The notes under the pieces: generated by a model | The model's database searches: none | Seen by the model: the letters and a program-made list of their open reading frames with translations, nothing else | Told to the model about the DNA's origin: nothing | In this document: one piece after another, positions 1 to 5,021 of the stretch | How positions within the stretch are numbered: the stretch's first letter is position 1 | How the letters are laid out: every line of letters begins with the position of its first letter | Program-made: the position numbers and the translations under genes | Source: Pseudomonadota bacterium | GTDB taxonomy: Bacteria > Pseudomonadota > Alphaproteobacteria > Caulobacterales > Caulobacteraceae | Direction: 5' to 3' | Assembly: GCA_023433655.1 (NCBI GenBank) | Contig: JAEYUE010000348.1 | Span: 1 to 5,021 of the forward strand | Length of the DNA: 5,021 nucleotides

Positions 1-642
1 GGGTCCCCCCTCGACCCTGTACCCTCGACCCTCAACCCTCAGCCAACCCCCGACCCGCTGGACTATCCCCTCGGAGCCGCCCGCGCCCAGCTGCACGGCA
101 CCTACATCGTCGCCCAGACCCGCGACGGCCTGGTCGTGGTCGACCAGCACGCCGCCCACGAGCGCCTCGTCTACGAGCGGATGAAGGCCCAGATGGCCGA
201 GGGCGCCGTCACCCGCCAGGCCCTGCTCGCCCCCGAAGTGGTCGAGCTCGACCCCGCCGAGGCCGAGCGGGTCGCCGCTCGCGCCGGGGAGCTGGCCGAG
301 CTCGGCCTGATCGTCGAACAATTCGGGTCCGGCGCCGTCCTCGTGCGCGAGACCCCGGCCCTGCTCGGCGACACGGACGTCCAGGGCCTGATCCGCGACA
401 TCGCCGACGATCTCGCCGACCACGGCTCCGCCCTGTCGCTGAAGGAGCGCATGGCCGAGGTCTGCGGAACCATGGCCTGCCATGGCTCTGTCCGTGCCGG
501 GCGGGTGCTCTCCGCCCCCGAGATGAACGCCCTGCTCCGCCAGATGGAGGCCACCCCCCACTCCGGCCAGTGCAATCATGGCCGCCCAACCTATGTCGAA
601 CTGAAGCTGGCGGATCTGGAGCGGTTGTTCGGGCGGCGGTGA
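1..642 (+). CDS. mutL: DNA mismatch repair protein MutL, C-terminal part (5' end outside window)
   Basis: This is the 3' part of mutL, 213 codons plus TGA, open from the first base of the window. MutL couples MutS mismatch recognition to strand incision. Residues 1-20 of the fragment are a Pro-rich linker; the dimerisation/endonuclease domain starts near DYPLGAARAQLHGTY. Residues 48-59 read DQHAAHERLVYE, which fits the metal-binding endonuclease motif DQHA-x2-E-x4-E. Further conserved motifs are ACHGSVRAG (159-167) and CNHGRPT (191-197), and the protein ends in ERLFGRR. By family knowledge this marks a MutH-independent MutL that nicks DNA itself, unlike E. coli MutL, which lacks the motif. 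The N-terminal GHKL ATPase domain is missing only because of the window edge. A GTG at 136 is an internal Val inside the domain, not a start. The gene converges with the aerolysin-like gene, with 14 nt between the stop codons. GC is very high (49/60 at 241-300). Confidence 0.96.
   Translation, partial: GSPLDPVPSTLNPQPTPDPLDYPLGAARAQLHGTYIVAQTRDGLVVVDQHAAHERLVYERMKAQMAEGAVTRQALLAPEVVELDPAEAERVAARAGELAELGLIVEQFGSGAVLVRETPALLGDTDVQGLIRDIADDLADHGSALSLKERMAEVCGTMACHGSVRAGRVLSAPEMNALLRQMEATPHSGQCNHGRPTYVELKLADLERLFGRR
9..43 (+). repeat. Five-copy 7-bp tandem repeat in the mutL linker
   Basis: Five head-to-tail heptamers are seen: CCTCGAC, CCTGTAC, CCTCGAC, CCTCAAC and CCTCAGC. They share the frame CCTNNRC, and copies 1 and 3 are identical. 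They lie in the codons for the Pro-rich linker just before the MutL C-terminal domain. Because 7 is not a multiple of 3, one repeat passes through all three frames, and gain or loss of one copy would shift the frame of everything downstream. The copies are imperfect, which lowers slippage, and the array may be only a by-product of biased linker codons. Confidence 0.7.
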
Positions 643-656
643 AGCCAGGCCGTCCG

Positions 657-1448
657 TCAGCCTCCCGGAGCCGCAGGCGGGGGAGCCGGCGGCGTCTCGT
701 CGACCGTCTTGAGCGGCGTCCCGAGCAAAGGATGTTCGCCGTGCCAGGCCTCGGAGCCGCAATCGATCTTCATCGCGCGTGCCGCCTTGGTGAAGCTCAG
801 ATGGACCGTCTCGAAGTCGACCTCGATGGGGATTTCCCGATAGCCCTTGTAGGGCAGCACGGCATGGTTTCCGATCGGCCAGGTGAAGTCGATGTCGTAG
901 CTGTGCTTGTAGCGAACCTCGATCACGCCCTTGACCCGACCATGCACCGGCGTGGTGTGGATCACCCCCCGCACGACCGTCTGTGTCTTCGGCGGCGTCG
1001 TCACGGTCAGGGCGTCGGTGATAGTCAGGGCCTCGGCGGTCACGCCTGTGCGGGTCAGCCCGAGCTTGAAGGTCACGGTGACCTTCTGGCTGACTCCCAC
1101 GCTACCCGCGGAGCCGCCGCCCGAGCCCGCGGGAATAGTCGCGCTGGCGTTCACGGCGGTCTCGTTGGCCAGTCCCGCCTCCGAGGTCACCGTCCAGCTC
1201 GTCGTCCGTGACTCGTTCACCTGAAAGGTCAGGGTTTCGACGGCCGGGTGCTCCGTGCAGTTGGCCGTGCTGACCCGCGTTTCCTGCGACTTCTCCGTCG
1301 TGTCCCCGATCGCATCGAAGACCGTCTGGTCGACCCGCACCGTGGTCGAGATGATCTCGATCTTGTGGTTGATGGTCGGATAGTTGAGGGTCTGATCCAG
1401 TTCCTCCTTGAGCTTCCGCGCCAGATGCTCCTCGACGGCGACTGTCAT
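657..1448 (-). CDS. Aerolysin/ETX-MTX2-like beta-pore-forming protein, no signal peptide
   Basis: This 263-residue protein looks like a member of the aerolysin/epsilon-toxin/MTX2 superfamily, whose members oligomerise and insert a beta-hairpin into membranes. The pattern is Ser/Thr/Val-rich beta structure. Strands at 72-105 include TFQVNESRTTSWTVTSEAG. A Gly/Ser-rich turn follows (107-118, AGSGGGSAGSVG), then the alternating strand VSQKVTVTFKLGLT (119-132). A segment TVTTPPKTQTVVRGVI (148-163) resembles the family's signature of Thr-rich strand, Pro-Pro, then Val-rich strand. Residues 173-221 add further strands, and the last 12 or so residues are a Pro/Ala-rich tail. Cys occurs at 64 and 230. 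No N-terminal hydrophobic signal is present: residues 1-20 are charged and probably helical. The ATG at 1446-1448 has GGAG (1456-1459) 7 nt upstream, a good Shine-Dalgarno site. It follows the 100-residue gene by 24 nt and is probably co-transcribed. GC is lower than its neighbours (35/60 at 1321-1380). Family assignment is by pattern recognition; target and role are unknown. Confidence 0.75.
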   Translation of the reverse strand: MTVAVEEHLARKLKEELDQTLNYPTINHKIEIISTTVRVDQTVFDAIGDTTEKSQETRVSTANCTEHPAVETLTFQVNESRTTSWTVTSEAGLANETAVNASATIPAGSGGGSAGSVGVSQKVTVTFKLGLTRTGVTAEALTITDALTVTTPPKTQTVVRGVIHTTPVHGRVKGVIEVRYKHSYDIDFTWPIGNHAVLPYKGYREIPIEVDFETVHLSFTKAARAMKIDCGSEAWHGEHPLLGTPLKTVDETPPAPPPAAPGG

Positions 1449-1472
1449 GATCGCTCTCCGGGATAAAGGGAG

Positions 1473-1775
1473 TCACGGCGACTCCACCGATATGCAGGCC
1501 GCCATCACCCCCTTGCTTCGCCGCACACGGCTTTCGACGCCGGACCCCCAGGCGGAATAGGTCGGGACCGACGAGTCATAGGCCGGTTCAGTCTCACTGA
1601 TTTCAAGCCGGCAGCCCGTGGCGCACTTGACGCCGATCGAGAGCTTTCCGTCCGCTTCCGCCCGGGCCGCCGTCAGGGCCGCGGCCCGGGTCGCTCCGTA
1701 GCCGACGCCCTCGGCGAAGATCACGTGCTCGCCGGACGGGGTCGTACAACCCAGCTCCAAGGGCGTCTTTTCCAT
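1473..1775 (-). CDS. Small unknown protein, 100 residues, upstream partner of the aerolysin-like gene
   Basis: I do not recognise a family. The protein has 100 residues with Cys at 10, 51, 55 and 94. Residues 51-55 form CATGC, and the even scatter would allow two disulphides or a metal site. The segment GVGYGATRAAALTAARAEA (23-41) looks like a glycine turn leading into an Ala-rich amphipathic helix, flanked by likely strands, so a small alpha/beta fold is plausible. There is no signal peptide or membrane segment. The frame is open upstream to an ATG at 1824-1826, but I chose the ATG at 1773-1775: GGAG (1783-1786) lies 7 nt before it, and the extra 17 codons fall on the AT-rich promoter-like sequence. 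It ends 24 nt before the aerolysin-like start and shares its lower GC (37/60 at 1561-1620), so the two probably form one operon. A chaperone, immunity or targeting partner is possible but is only inference. Confidence 0.72.
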   Translation of the reverse strand: MEKTPLELGCTTPSGEHVIFAEGVGYGATRAAALTAARAEADGKLSIGVKCATGCRLEISETEPAYDSSVPTYSAWGSGVESRVRRSKGVMAACISVESP

Positions 1776-1796
1776 GGCGAAGCTCCGTCGCCAGAT

Positions 1797-1826
1797 AATA
1801 TAACCATGTTTGGCGAAGCGGCGCAA
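1797..1826 (-). promoter_or_regulatory. Putative sigma-70-type promoter for the small gene/aerolysin-like operon
   Basis: On the minus strand GTTATATT (1804-1797) matches 6 of 8 positions of the Caulobacter housekeeping -10 pattern GCTANAWC. TTGCGCC (1826-1820) lies 15 nt upstream as a weak -35 (4 of 7 to TTGACGS). It is one of the few AT-rich spots in the window. The predicted transcript would begin near 1788-1790, giving a leader of about 12-15 nt that still contains the GGAG before the ATG at 1775. The weak -35 could mean that an activator is used. Confidence 0.4.
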
Positions 1827-1873
1827 TCAGAGCCGCAGTTCGGCCAGGGCCGCGTCGAGGGGGCGGAAGGTGC

Positions 1874-1896
1874 GACGGGAACGCCGGTTCCGCGTC
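1874..1896 (-). terminator. Hairpin downstream of the Kelch gene, possible terminator without a U-tract
   Basis: On the minus strand GACG-C-GGAAC and GTTCC-CGTC form a 9-bp stem with one bulged C and a 4-base CGGC loop, starting 5 nt after the Kelch TAG. No T-run follows, so it is not a classical intrinsic terminator, although high-GC genomes often show such stems at operon ends. It would separate the rluB-rsmD-Kelch transcript from the promoter at 1797-1826. Confidence 0.35.
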
Positions 1897-1901
1897 CACC
1901 T

Positions 1902-2924
1902 CTAGAGCCGCAGCGCCTCCACCGCGCTGCCGGCCCGGCCGCCCGAGACGACCTCGCCGCCGGCGATGGCGTAGATGACGCCGTCCACCGCCGCCGCGGC
2001 CAGCCCGTGCCGCGGCGTCCGCATCGGCGGGCCCGGCTCCCAGCGGTCGGCCGCCGGGTCATAGATCCAGGTCTCGGCGAACACGCCGCCGCCCCCGCCC
2101 CGCTGGAACCACTCGCCGCCGAAGGCCACCAGCCGTCCCCCGGCCGCGGCCATGGCCAGTCCGCCGCCGACCTGCTGGCCGGTCTCCGGCGAAGGCGGAA
2201 TCGGCGCCAGGGTGTCCCAGCGGTCGCCGGCCGGGTCGTAGCGGTCCAGCCGTCCCGTCCCGCCGCCGTTCACCGTCCGCCCGCCGGCGACCCAGATCGC
2301 CCCGTCCAGCACCGCCGCCGCCGCGCTGTTGCGCGCCATCGGGCAGGGTCGCGCCGTCTCCCAACGCCCGTCCGCGAACAGCCGGTGGGCGTCGGTGTCG
2401 GCCTGGTCGCGCCACTGCCCGTTCGCCTCGCCAGCGGGGGTCCGGCCCGTGATCAGGTGCACCCCGTCGTCCAGCCAGACGCCGACCGCCTCCGCCTGGG
2501 GCGCCGGCAGCGGCGTCGTCGGACTCCAGCCGCCGCCCGTTCGCACCCAGCAGTCCGTCATATTGGTCCAGTCGCCCGCCGCCGTCCGCCCGTAGCCGCC
2601 GATGGCCATCAGCACCCAGTTCGACGCGACCAGCATCGGATGGTGGCGCGGCTCCGGCAGGCCGCCGCCTTCGGTCCACGCGTCCGCGACGGGATCGTAG
2701 AAGGCCACGCCGTTCTCGATGTGCAGGGCCGGGCCGTCGAGGCGGAGACCGCCCGCGACGGCGATCTGGTCGCCGACGACCGCGGCGTAGATCTCCTGCA
2801 CAGCCCAGGGCAGTGGCGACCGGGTCGCCCAGCCGGCGGCCCCGTCCTGCGCGCAGGCGGCGAACGGAACGGCCGCCGAGGCTCCGGCGGCGGCGAGGAA
2901 GGCGCGGCGGTCGATCTGGCTCAT
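1902..2924 (-). CDS. Kelch-repeat beta-propeller protein with Tat-type leader
   Basis: This 340-residue protein has a twin-arginine leader, DRRAFLAAAGASAA (5-18), followed by FAACAQD (21-27). Cys24 could be lipidated (the lipobox is loose, with Phe at -3), or signal peptidase I could cut after ACA. Either way it should be exported folded to the periplasm or outer envelope. Six Kelch-like blades follow. Double-Gly or equivalent strand ends lie at 58-59, 109-110, 159-160 (Thr-Gly), 214-215, 269-270 and 322-323. The typical YDP..D.W motif appears at 76-83 (FYDPVADAW), 229-236 (YDPAGDRW) and 288-295 (YDPAADRW). The fold suggests a binding or scaffold role; I see no catalytic signature and name no substrate. 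The ATG at 2922-2924 is chosen because it gives an intact Tat leader, although the Shine-Dalgarno site is weak. It lies 45 nt after rsmD on the same strand and may be read through from it. GC is very high (48/60 at 2221-2280), like the host genes. Confidence 0.9.
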   Translation of the reverse strand: MSQIDRRAFLAAAGASAAVPFAACAQDGAAGWATRSPLPWAVQEIYAAVVGDQIAVAGGLRLDGPALHIENGVAFYDPVADAWTEGGGLPEPRHHPMLVASNWVLMAIGGYGRTAAGDWTNMTDCWVRTGGGWSPTTPLPAPQAEAVGVWLDDGVHLITGRTPAGEANGQWRDQADTDAHRLFADGRWETARPCPMARNSAAAAVLDGAIWVAGGRTVNGGGTGRLDRYDPAGDRWDTLAPIPPSPETGQQVGGGLAMAAAGGRLVAFGGEWFQRGGGGGVFAETWIYDPAADRWEPGPPMRTPRHGLAAAAVDGVIYAIAGGEVVSGGRAGSAVEALRL

Positions 2925-2969
2925 GCGGCGCAGCCTGACCTCAAACCGCCGTTCGCGCCAGCCCGCGGC

Positions 2970-3542
2970 TCACTCCGCCGGCTTCGCCCTCAGGAACAGC
3001 ACCCGGGCGGCGCCGTAGTCGCGGGCGTCGAGGCGCTCATAGCCCGGCGCGTCGATCTCCGGCTCGTCGGAGCCGCGCTCGAACACGACGATCGCGCCCG
3101 GCTTCAGCCAGTTGCCCTCCAGCAGCCGGGCCAGGGTCTGCTCGCCCAGCCCCTTGCCGTAGGGCGGGTCGAGAAAGGCCAGGTCGAAGGCCTCGCCGGC
3201 TGAACCCGGCCGCACGCCCAGGTCGGTGGCGCTGCGCCGGTGCACCCGCGTCCGCCCCATCAGACCGTAGGCGTCGGCGTTCTCGCGGATGGCCCCACGC
3301 GCGTCCTCGTCGGTCTCGACGAACAGGCAGAAGGCGGCTCCGCGGCTGATCGCCTCGAAGCCCAGCGCCCCCGAGCCGGCGTAGACGTCCATCACCCGCG
3401 CCGCCTGCAGCCCCTCGGCCCACGCAGCGTGTTCAAGGACGTTGAACACGGCCTGCCGCGCCCGATCCGAGGTCGGGCGCGTGCCCTGGCCCTCGGGCGC
3501 GACGATGGTCCGGCCCTTCAGGCTTCCGGCGACGATGCGCAT
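2970..3542 (-). CDS. rsmD: 16S rRNA (guanine(966)-N(2))-methyltransferase RsmD
   Basis: RsmD transfers a methyl group from S-adenosylmethionine to N2 of G966 (E. coli numbering) in 16S rRNA during 30S assembly. The 190 residues match the family length. The N-terminus has the RsmD signature RIVAGSLKGR (2-11), then TRPTSDRARQAVFNVL (21-36). The SAM-binding motif I is DVYAGSGALGFEAISRGA (52-69), with the acidic ribose contact likely in VETDED (75-80). The catalytic motif IV is DPPYGKG (125-131). The ATG at 3540-3542 lies only 3 nt after the rluB stop, so the ribosome site (weak, GGGCGG) is inside the end of rluB and translation is probably coupled. Nothing in the protein looks damaged. Closely related Rossmann methyltransferases such as YhhF-type proteins are the same family. 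Confidence 0.96.
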   Translation of the reverse strand: MRIVAGSLKGRTIVAPEGQGTRPTSDRARQAVFNVLEHAAWAEGLQAARVMDVYAGSGALGFEAISRGAAFCLFVETDEDARGAIRENADAYGLMGRTRVHRRSATDLGVRPGSAGEAFDLAFLDPPYGKGLGEQTLARLLEGNWLKPGAIVVFERGSDEPEIDAPGYERLDARDYGAARVLFLRAKPAE

Positions 3543-3545
3543 GGC

Positions 3546-4973
3546 TCAGCCGCCCGAGCGCGGTCCGCGCGGCCCGCCGGGGCGCGGACCCGGGGGCTTG
3601 CTGAAGCCCCGACCGCCCGGCTTCCCTCCGGCGGCGGGACGTCCGCCCGGCCGTGCGCCGAAGCCCGGCTTGCCTTCGCCTCCCTTGCGCGACCCGCCCT
3701 TGGCCGGCGGGCGGCGGTCGTCGATGAACTGGTCGTCGCGCGGCTTGAAGGCCCGCTTCGGCCGATCCGGGCGCTCCTCGCCGGAAGCCGCCCCCTCGGG
3801 CCGCGCCCGCGGCTTGGAGCTCTTCTTGGGGTGCTCGAATTTCGGCCTCGCCTTCGCCCAGCCCTCCTTCTTCGGGGCCCGGCGACCGGTGTCGCCGCCC
3901 TCGGAGGCCGCGGCCTCGGCGGCGCGCACCCGGCTGGGCTTGCGCGAGGGGTCCGACATGGCCGAGCCCGAGCGGCCCTTGACGATCGGCGCCGAGGTGC
4001 GGCGGCCGGGAATCGGCGTCGGCGTCTCGACCGTATTGCCGGTCGGCAGGTTCTCGGGCCGGATGTAGTCGGCCAGCATCTCGCGGATCACCCGCGGCCC
4101 GACCTCCTCGACCGATCCCACCGGCAGGGTGCCCAGCTGGAACGGGCCGTAGGCCAGGCGGATCAGCCGGTTCACGGTCAGGCCGAGATGCTCCAGCACC
4201 TTGCGGACCTCGCGGTTCTTGCCCTCGGTGATCGAGACGCTGATCCACAGGTTGGCCGAGGTCTTCTCGCCCTCCGCCTTCTCCTTGACCTTGTCCAGGG
4301 TGGCCTCGACCGGGCCGTAGCGCACCCCGTCGACCGTCACCCCGTCCTTCAGCGTATCCAGCTGGGCCTGGGTCACCCGCCCGCGGGCGCGGGCCCGGTA
4401 CTGGCGCACCAGCTCGGTCGACGGCAGCTCCAGCGCCCGGCTCAGCTCGCCATCGTTGGTCAGGATCAGCAGGCCCTCGGTGTTGAGGTCCAGCCGGCCG
4501 ACCGAGATCACCCGCGGCAGGCTGCTGGGCAGGGCGTCGAACACCGTCGGCCGTCCCTGCGGGTCGCCGTGCGAGGTCACAAGGCCGGACGGCTTGTGAT
4601 AGCGCCACACGCGCGTGGCCTGGGCCGCGCCGATCGGCTTGCCGTCGACGGTGATGACGTCGTCGCGGGTCACCAGCGTCGCCGGCGTGTCGAGGATCTT
4701 GCCGTTGACGGCCACCCGGCCGAGGCCGATCAGCCGCTCGACCTCGCGCCGCGAGGCGATGCCGGCCCGGGCCATGGCCTTGGCGATGCGCTCGCTGCGC
4801 TTCGGCGCCTCGTCCGGCTTCGGGCCGGGCTTCCCGTCCTTGCCGAAGCTCTTGCCCCCGGCTTTCGGCGGCCCCTTGGGGCCCGTCTTGGCGAAGGGTT
4901 TGCGGGGGCCGTCGCGGTCGCCGTCTTGACGCGGGCGCGGCTTCTTGTCGTTGTCTCGGGGATGGCTGGCCAT
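3546..4973 (-). CDS. rluB: RluB-family ribosomal large-subunit pseudouridine synthase with long basic tails
   Basis: This is a pseudouridine synthase of the RsuA/RluB family, which isomerises uridine in rRNA; E. coli RluB acts on U2605 of 23S rRNA. Counting from the ATG at 4971-4973 (475 residues), a Lys/Arg/Gly/Pro-rich tail fills 1-58. An S4 RNA-binding domain follows at 60-107 (ERIAKAMARAGIASRREVER). The catalytic motif GRLDLNTEG is at 159-167 with Asp162. The RluB-like segment EGKNREVRKVLEHLGL lies at about 250-265, with RLIRLAYGPF after it. Residues about 310-475 are a low-complexity, probably disordered basic tail ending in Gly/Pro/Arg repeats. E. coli RluB has about 290 residues, so the tails add most of the extra length. 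No clear Shine-Dalgarno site precedes the ATG; in-frame GTG (4989-4991) and TTG (5010-5012) are alternatives. The exact target uridine is inferred from the family. It leads the run into rsmD. Confidence 0.93.
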   Translation of the reverse strand: MASHPRDNDKKPRPRQDGDRDGPRKPFAKTGPKGPPKAGGKSFGKDGKPGPKPDEAPKRSERIAKAMARAGIASRREVERLIGLGRVAVNGKILDTPATLVTRDDVITVDGKPIGAAQATRVWRYHKPSGLVTSHGDPQGRPTVFDALPSSLPRVISVGRLDLNTEGLLILTNDGELSRALELPSTELVRQYRARARGRVTQAQLDTLKDGVTVDGVRYGPVEATLDKVKEKAEGEKTSANLWISVSITEGKNREVRKVLEHLGLTVNRLIRLAYGPFQLGTLPVGSVEEVGPRVIREMLADYIRPENLPTGNTVETPTPIPGRRTSAPIVKGRSGSAMSDPSRKPSRVRAAEAAASEGGDTGRRAPKKEGWAKARPKFEHPKKSSKPRARPEGAASGEERPDRPKRAFKPRDDQFIDDRRPPAKGGSRKGGEGKPGFGARPGGRPAAGGKPGGRGFSKPPGPRPGGPRGPRSGG

Positions 4974-5021
4974 GATGAGCGGTTCATGCACATGGCCTTG
5001 GCCTGTGCGCAAGCGGCGGCG
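4962..5021 (+). CDS. tadA: Start of tRNA-specific adenosine deaminase TadA (3' end outside window)
   Basis: The plus strand from ATG 4962 reads MAGHDERFMHMALACAQAAA with no stop before the window ends. The pattern Asp-Glu-x-Phe-Met-x-x-Ala-Leu-x-x-Ala-x-x-Ala-Ala is the usual first helix of TadA, which deaminates A34 to inosine in the anticodon of tRNA-Arg(ACG). The zinc-binding HAE and PCxxC motifs would lie beyond the edge and cannot be checked. From memory, a TadA-type deaminase is often divergent from an RluB-family gene in alphaproteobacteria, which fits. The start at 4962 overlaps the rluB start by 12 bases; an ATG at 4986 would avoid this but drops the conserved DERF. No clear ribosome-binding site is seen before either. 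Confidence 0.62.
   Translation, partial: MAGHDERFMHMALACAQAAA

Noticed and set aside
470..485. CCATGGC-CT-GCCATGG palindrome in mutL
   Set aside because: It falls exactly on the conserved codons for TMACHGS and is explained by the protein sequence.
662..685. CTCCC...GGGAG inverted repeat just after mutL as a shared terminator
   Set aside because: The stem has only 5 bp with a 14-base loop, it lies in the Pro/Ala-rich 3' codons of the aerolysin-like gene, and no T-run follows on either strand.
570..1211. Plus-strand open frame across the mutL end and the aerolysin-like gene
   Set aside because: It overlaps two genes with recognisable proteins and has no recognisable domain or ribosome-binding site.
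1776..1826. Longer start for the 100-residue protein at ATG 1824-1826
   Set aside because: The extra 17 codons lie on the AT-rich promoter-like sequence and the long start lacks a good Shine-Dalgarno site, while the ATG at 1773-1775 has GGAG 7 nt upstream.
2925..2969. Terminator or promoter between rsmD and the Kelch gene
   Set aside because: Only a 4-bp GGCG/CGCC pairing with a long loop was found, and no -10/-35 pair is convincing in these 45 bases.
1725..3203. Long plus-strand open frame of 492 codons
   Set aside because: It runs antisense to the small gene, the Kelch gene and rsmD, which all have clear protein signatures. Its product is Arg/Pro/Gly/Ala-rich low complexity, typical of shadow frames in high-GC DNA.
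3433..4608. 391-codon minus-strand open frame inside rluB
   Set aside because: It is a shifted frame of rluB with low-complexity product. The rluB frame has the S4 domain and the GRLDLNTEG catalytic motif.
4730..4993. Alternative minus-strand frame beginning ATG at 4991-4993
   Set aside because: The product is Arg/Ala/Ser-rich with no domain and is a shadow of the rluB N-terminal tail, where the other frame leads into the S4 domain.

Overview
The window is high-GC DNA, about 80% GC in the coding lines I counted for mutL and the Kelch gene. The proteins look alphaproteobacterial: an endonuclease-type MutL, an RluB-family synthase with long Lys/Arg/Pro/Gly tails, RsmD, and the start of a TadA-like deaminase. 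Caulobacterales (Brevundimonas, Caulobacter or Phenylobacterium type) is my best guess. That is inferred from composition and protein style, not from any search.

Layout. Plus strand, 1-642: the 3' part of mutL, covering the linker tail and the whole C-terminal endonuclease domain. Its linker is encoded by a 7-bp tandem repeat. The minus strand, read right to left, carries rluB (4973-3546), rsmD (3542-2970, 3 nt after rluB) and a six-repeat Kelch protein with a Tat-type leader (2924-1902, 45 nt after rsmD). After a hairpin and a new AT-rich promoter come a 100-residue unknown protein (1775-1473) and, 24 nt further on, a 263-residue aerolysin/ETX-MTX2-like pore-forming protein (1448-657). The last ends 14 nt from the mutL stop, tail to tail. 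At the right edge tadA starts on the plus strand (4962 onward), and its start codon overlaps that of rluB.

How the parts fit. mutL, rsmD, rluB and tadA are housekeeping genes for mismatch repair, 16S rRNA methylation, 23S rRNA pseudouridylation and tRNA A34-to-inosine editing. rsmD and rluB almost certainly share a transcript. The three genes between mutL and rsmD look accessory. The two-gene cassette of small protein plus aerolysin-like protein has clearly lower GC (35/60 and 37/60 in two counted lines, against 48-49/60 in the Kelch gene and mutL). It has its own promoter and good Shine-Dalgarno sites, and neither protein has a signal peptide. It is the most likely undescribed system here: a probably acquired, possibly cytoplasmic beta-pore-forming protein made together with a small unknown partner.

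No tRNA, rRNA, CRISPR, insertion sequence or attachment site was seen. No gene-free stretch exceeds about 130 bases.
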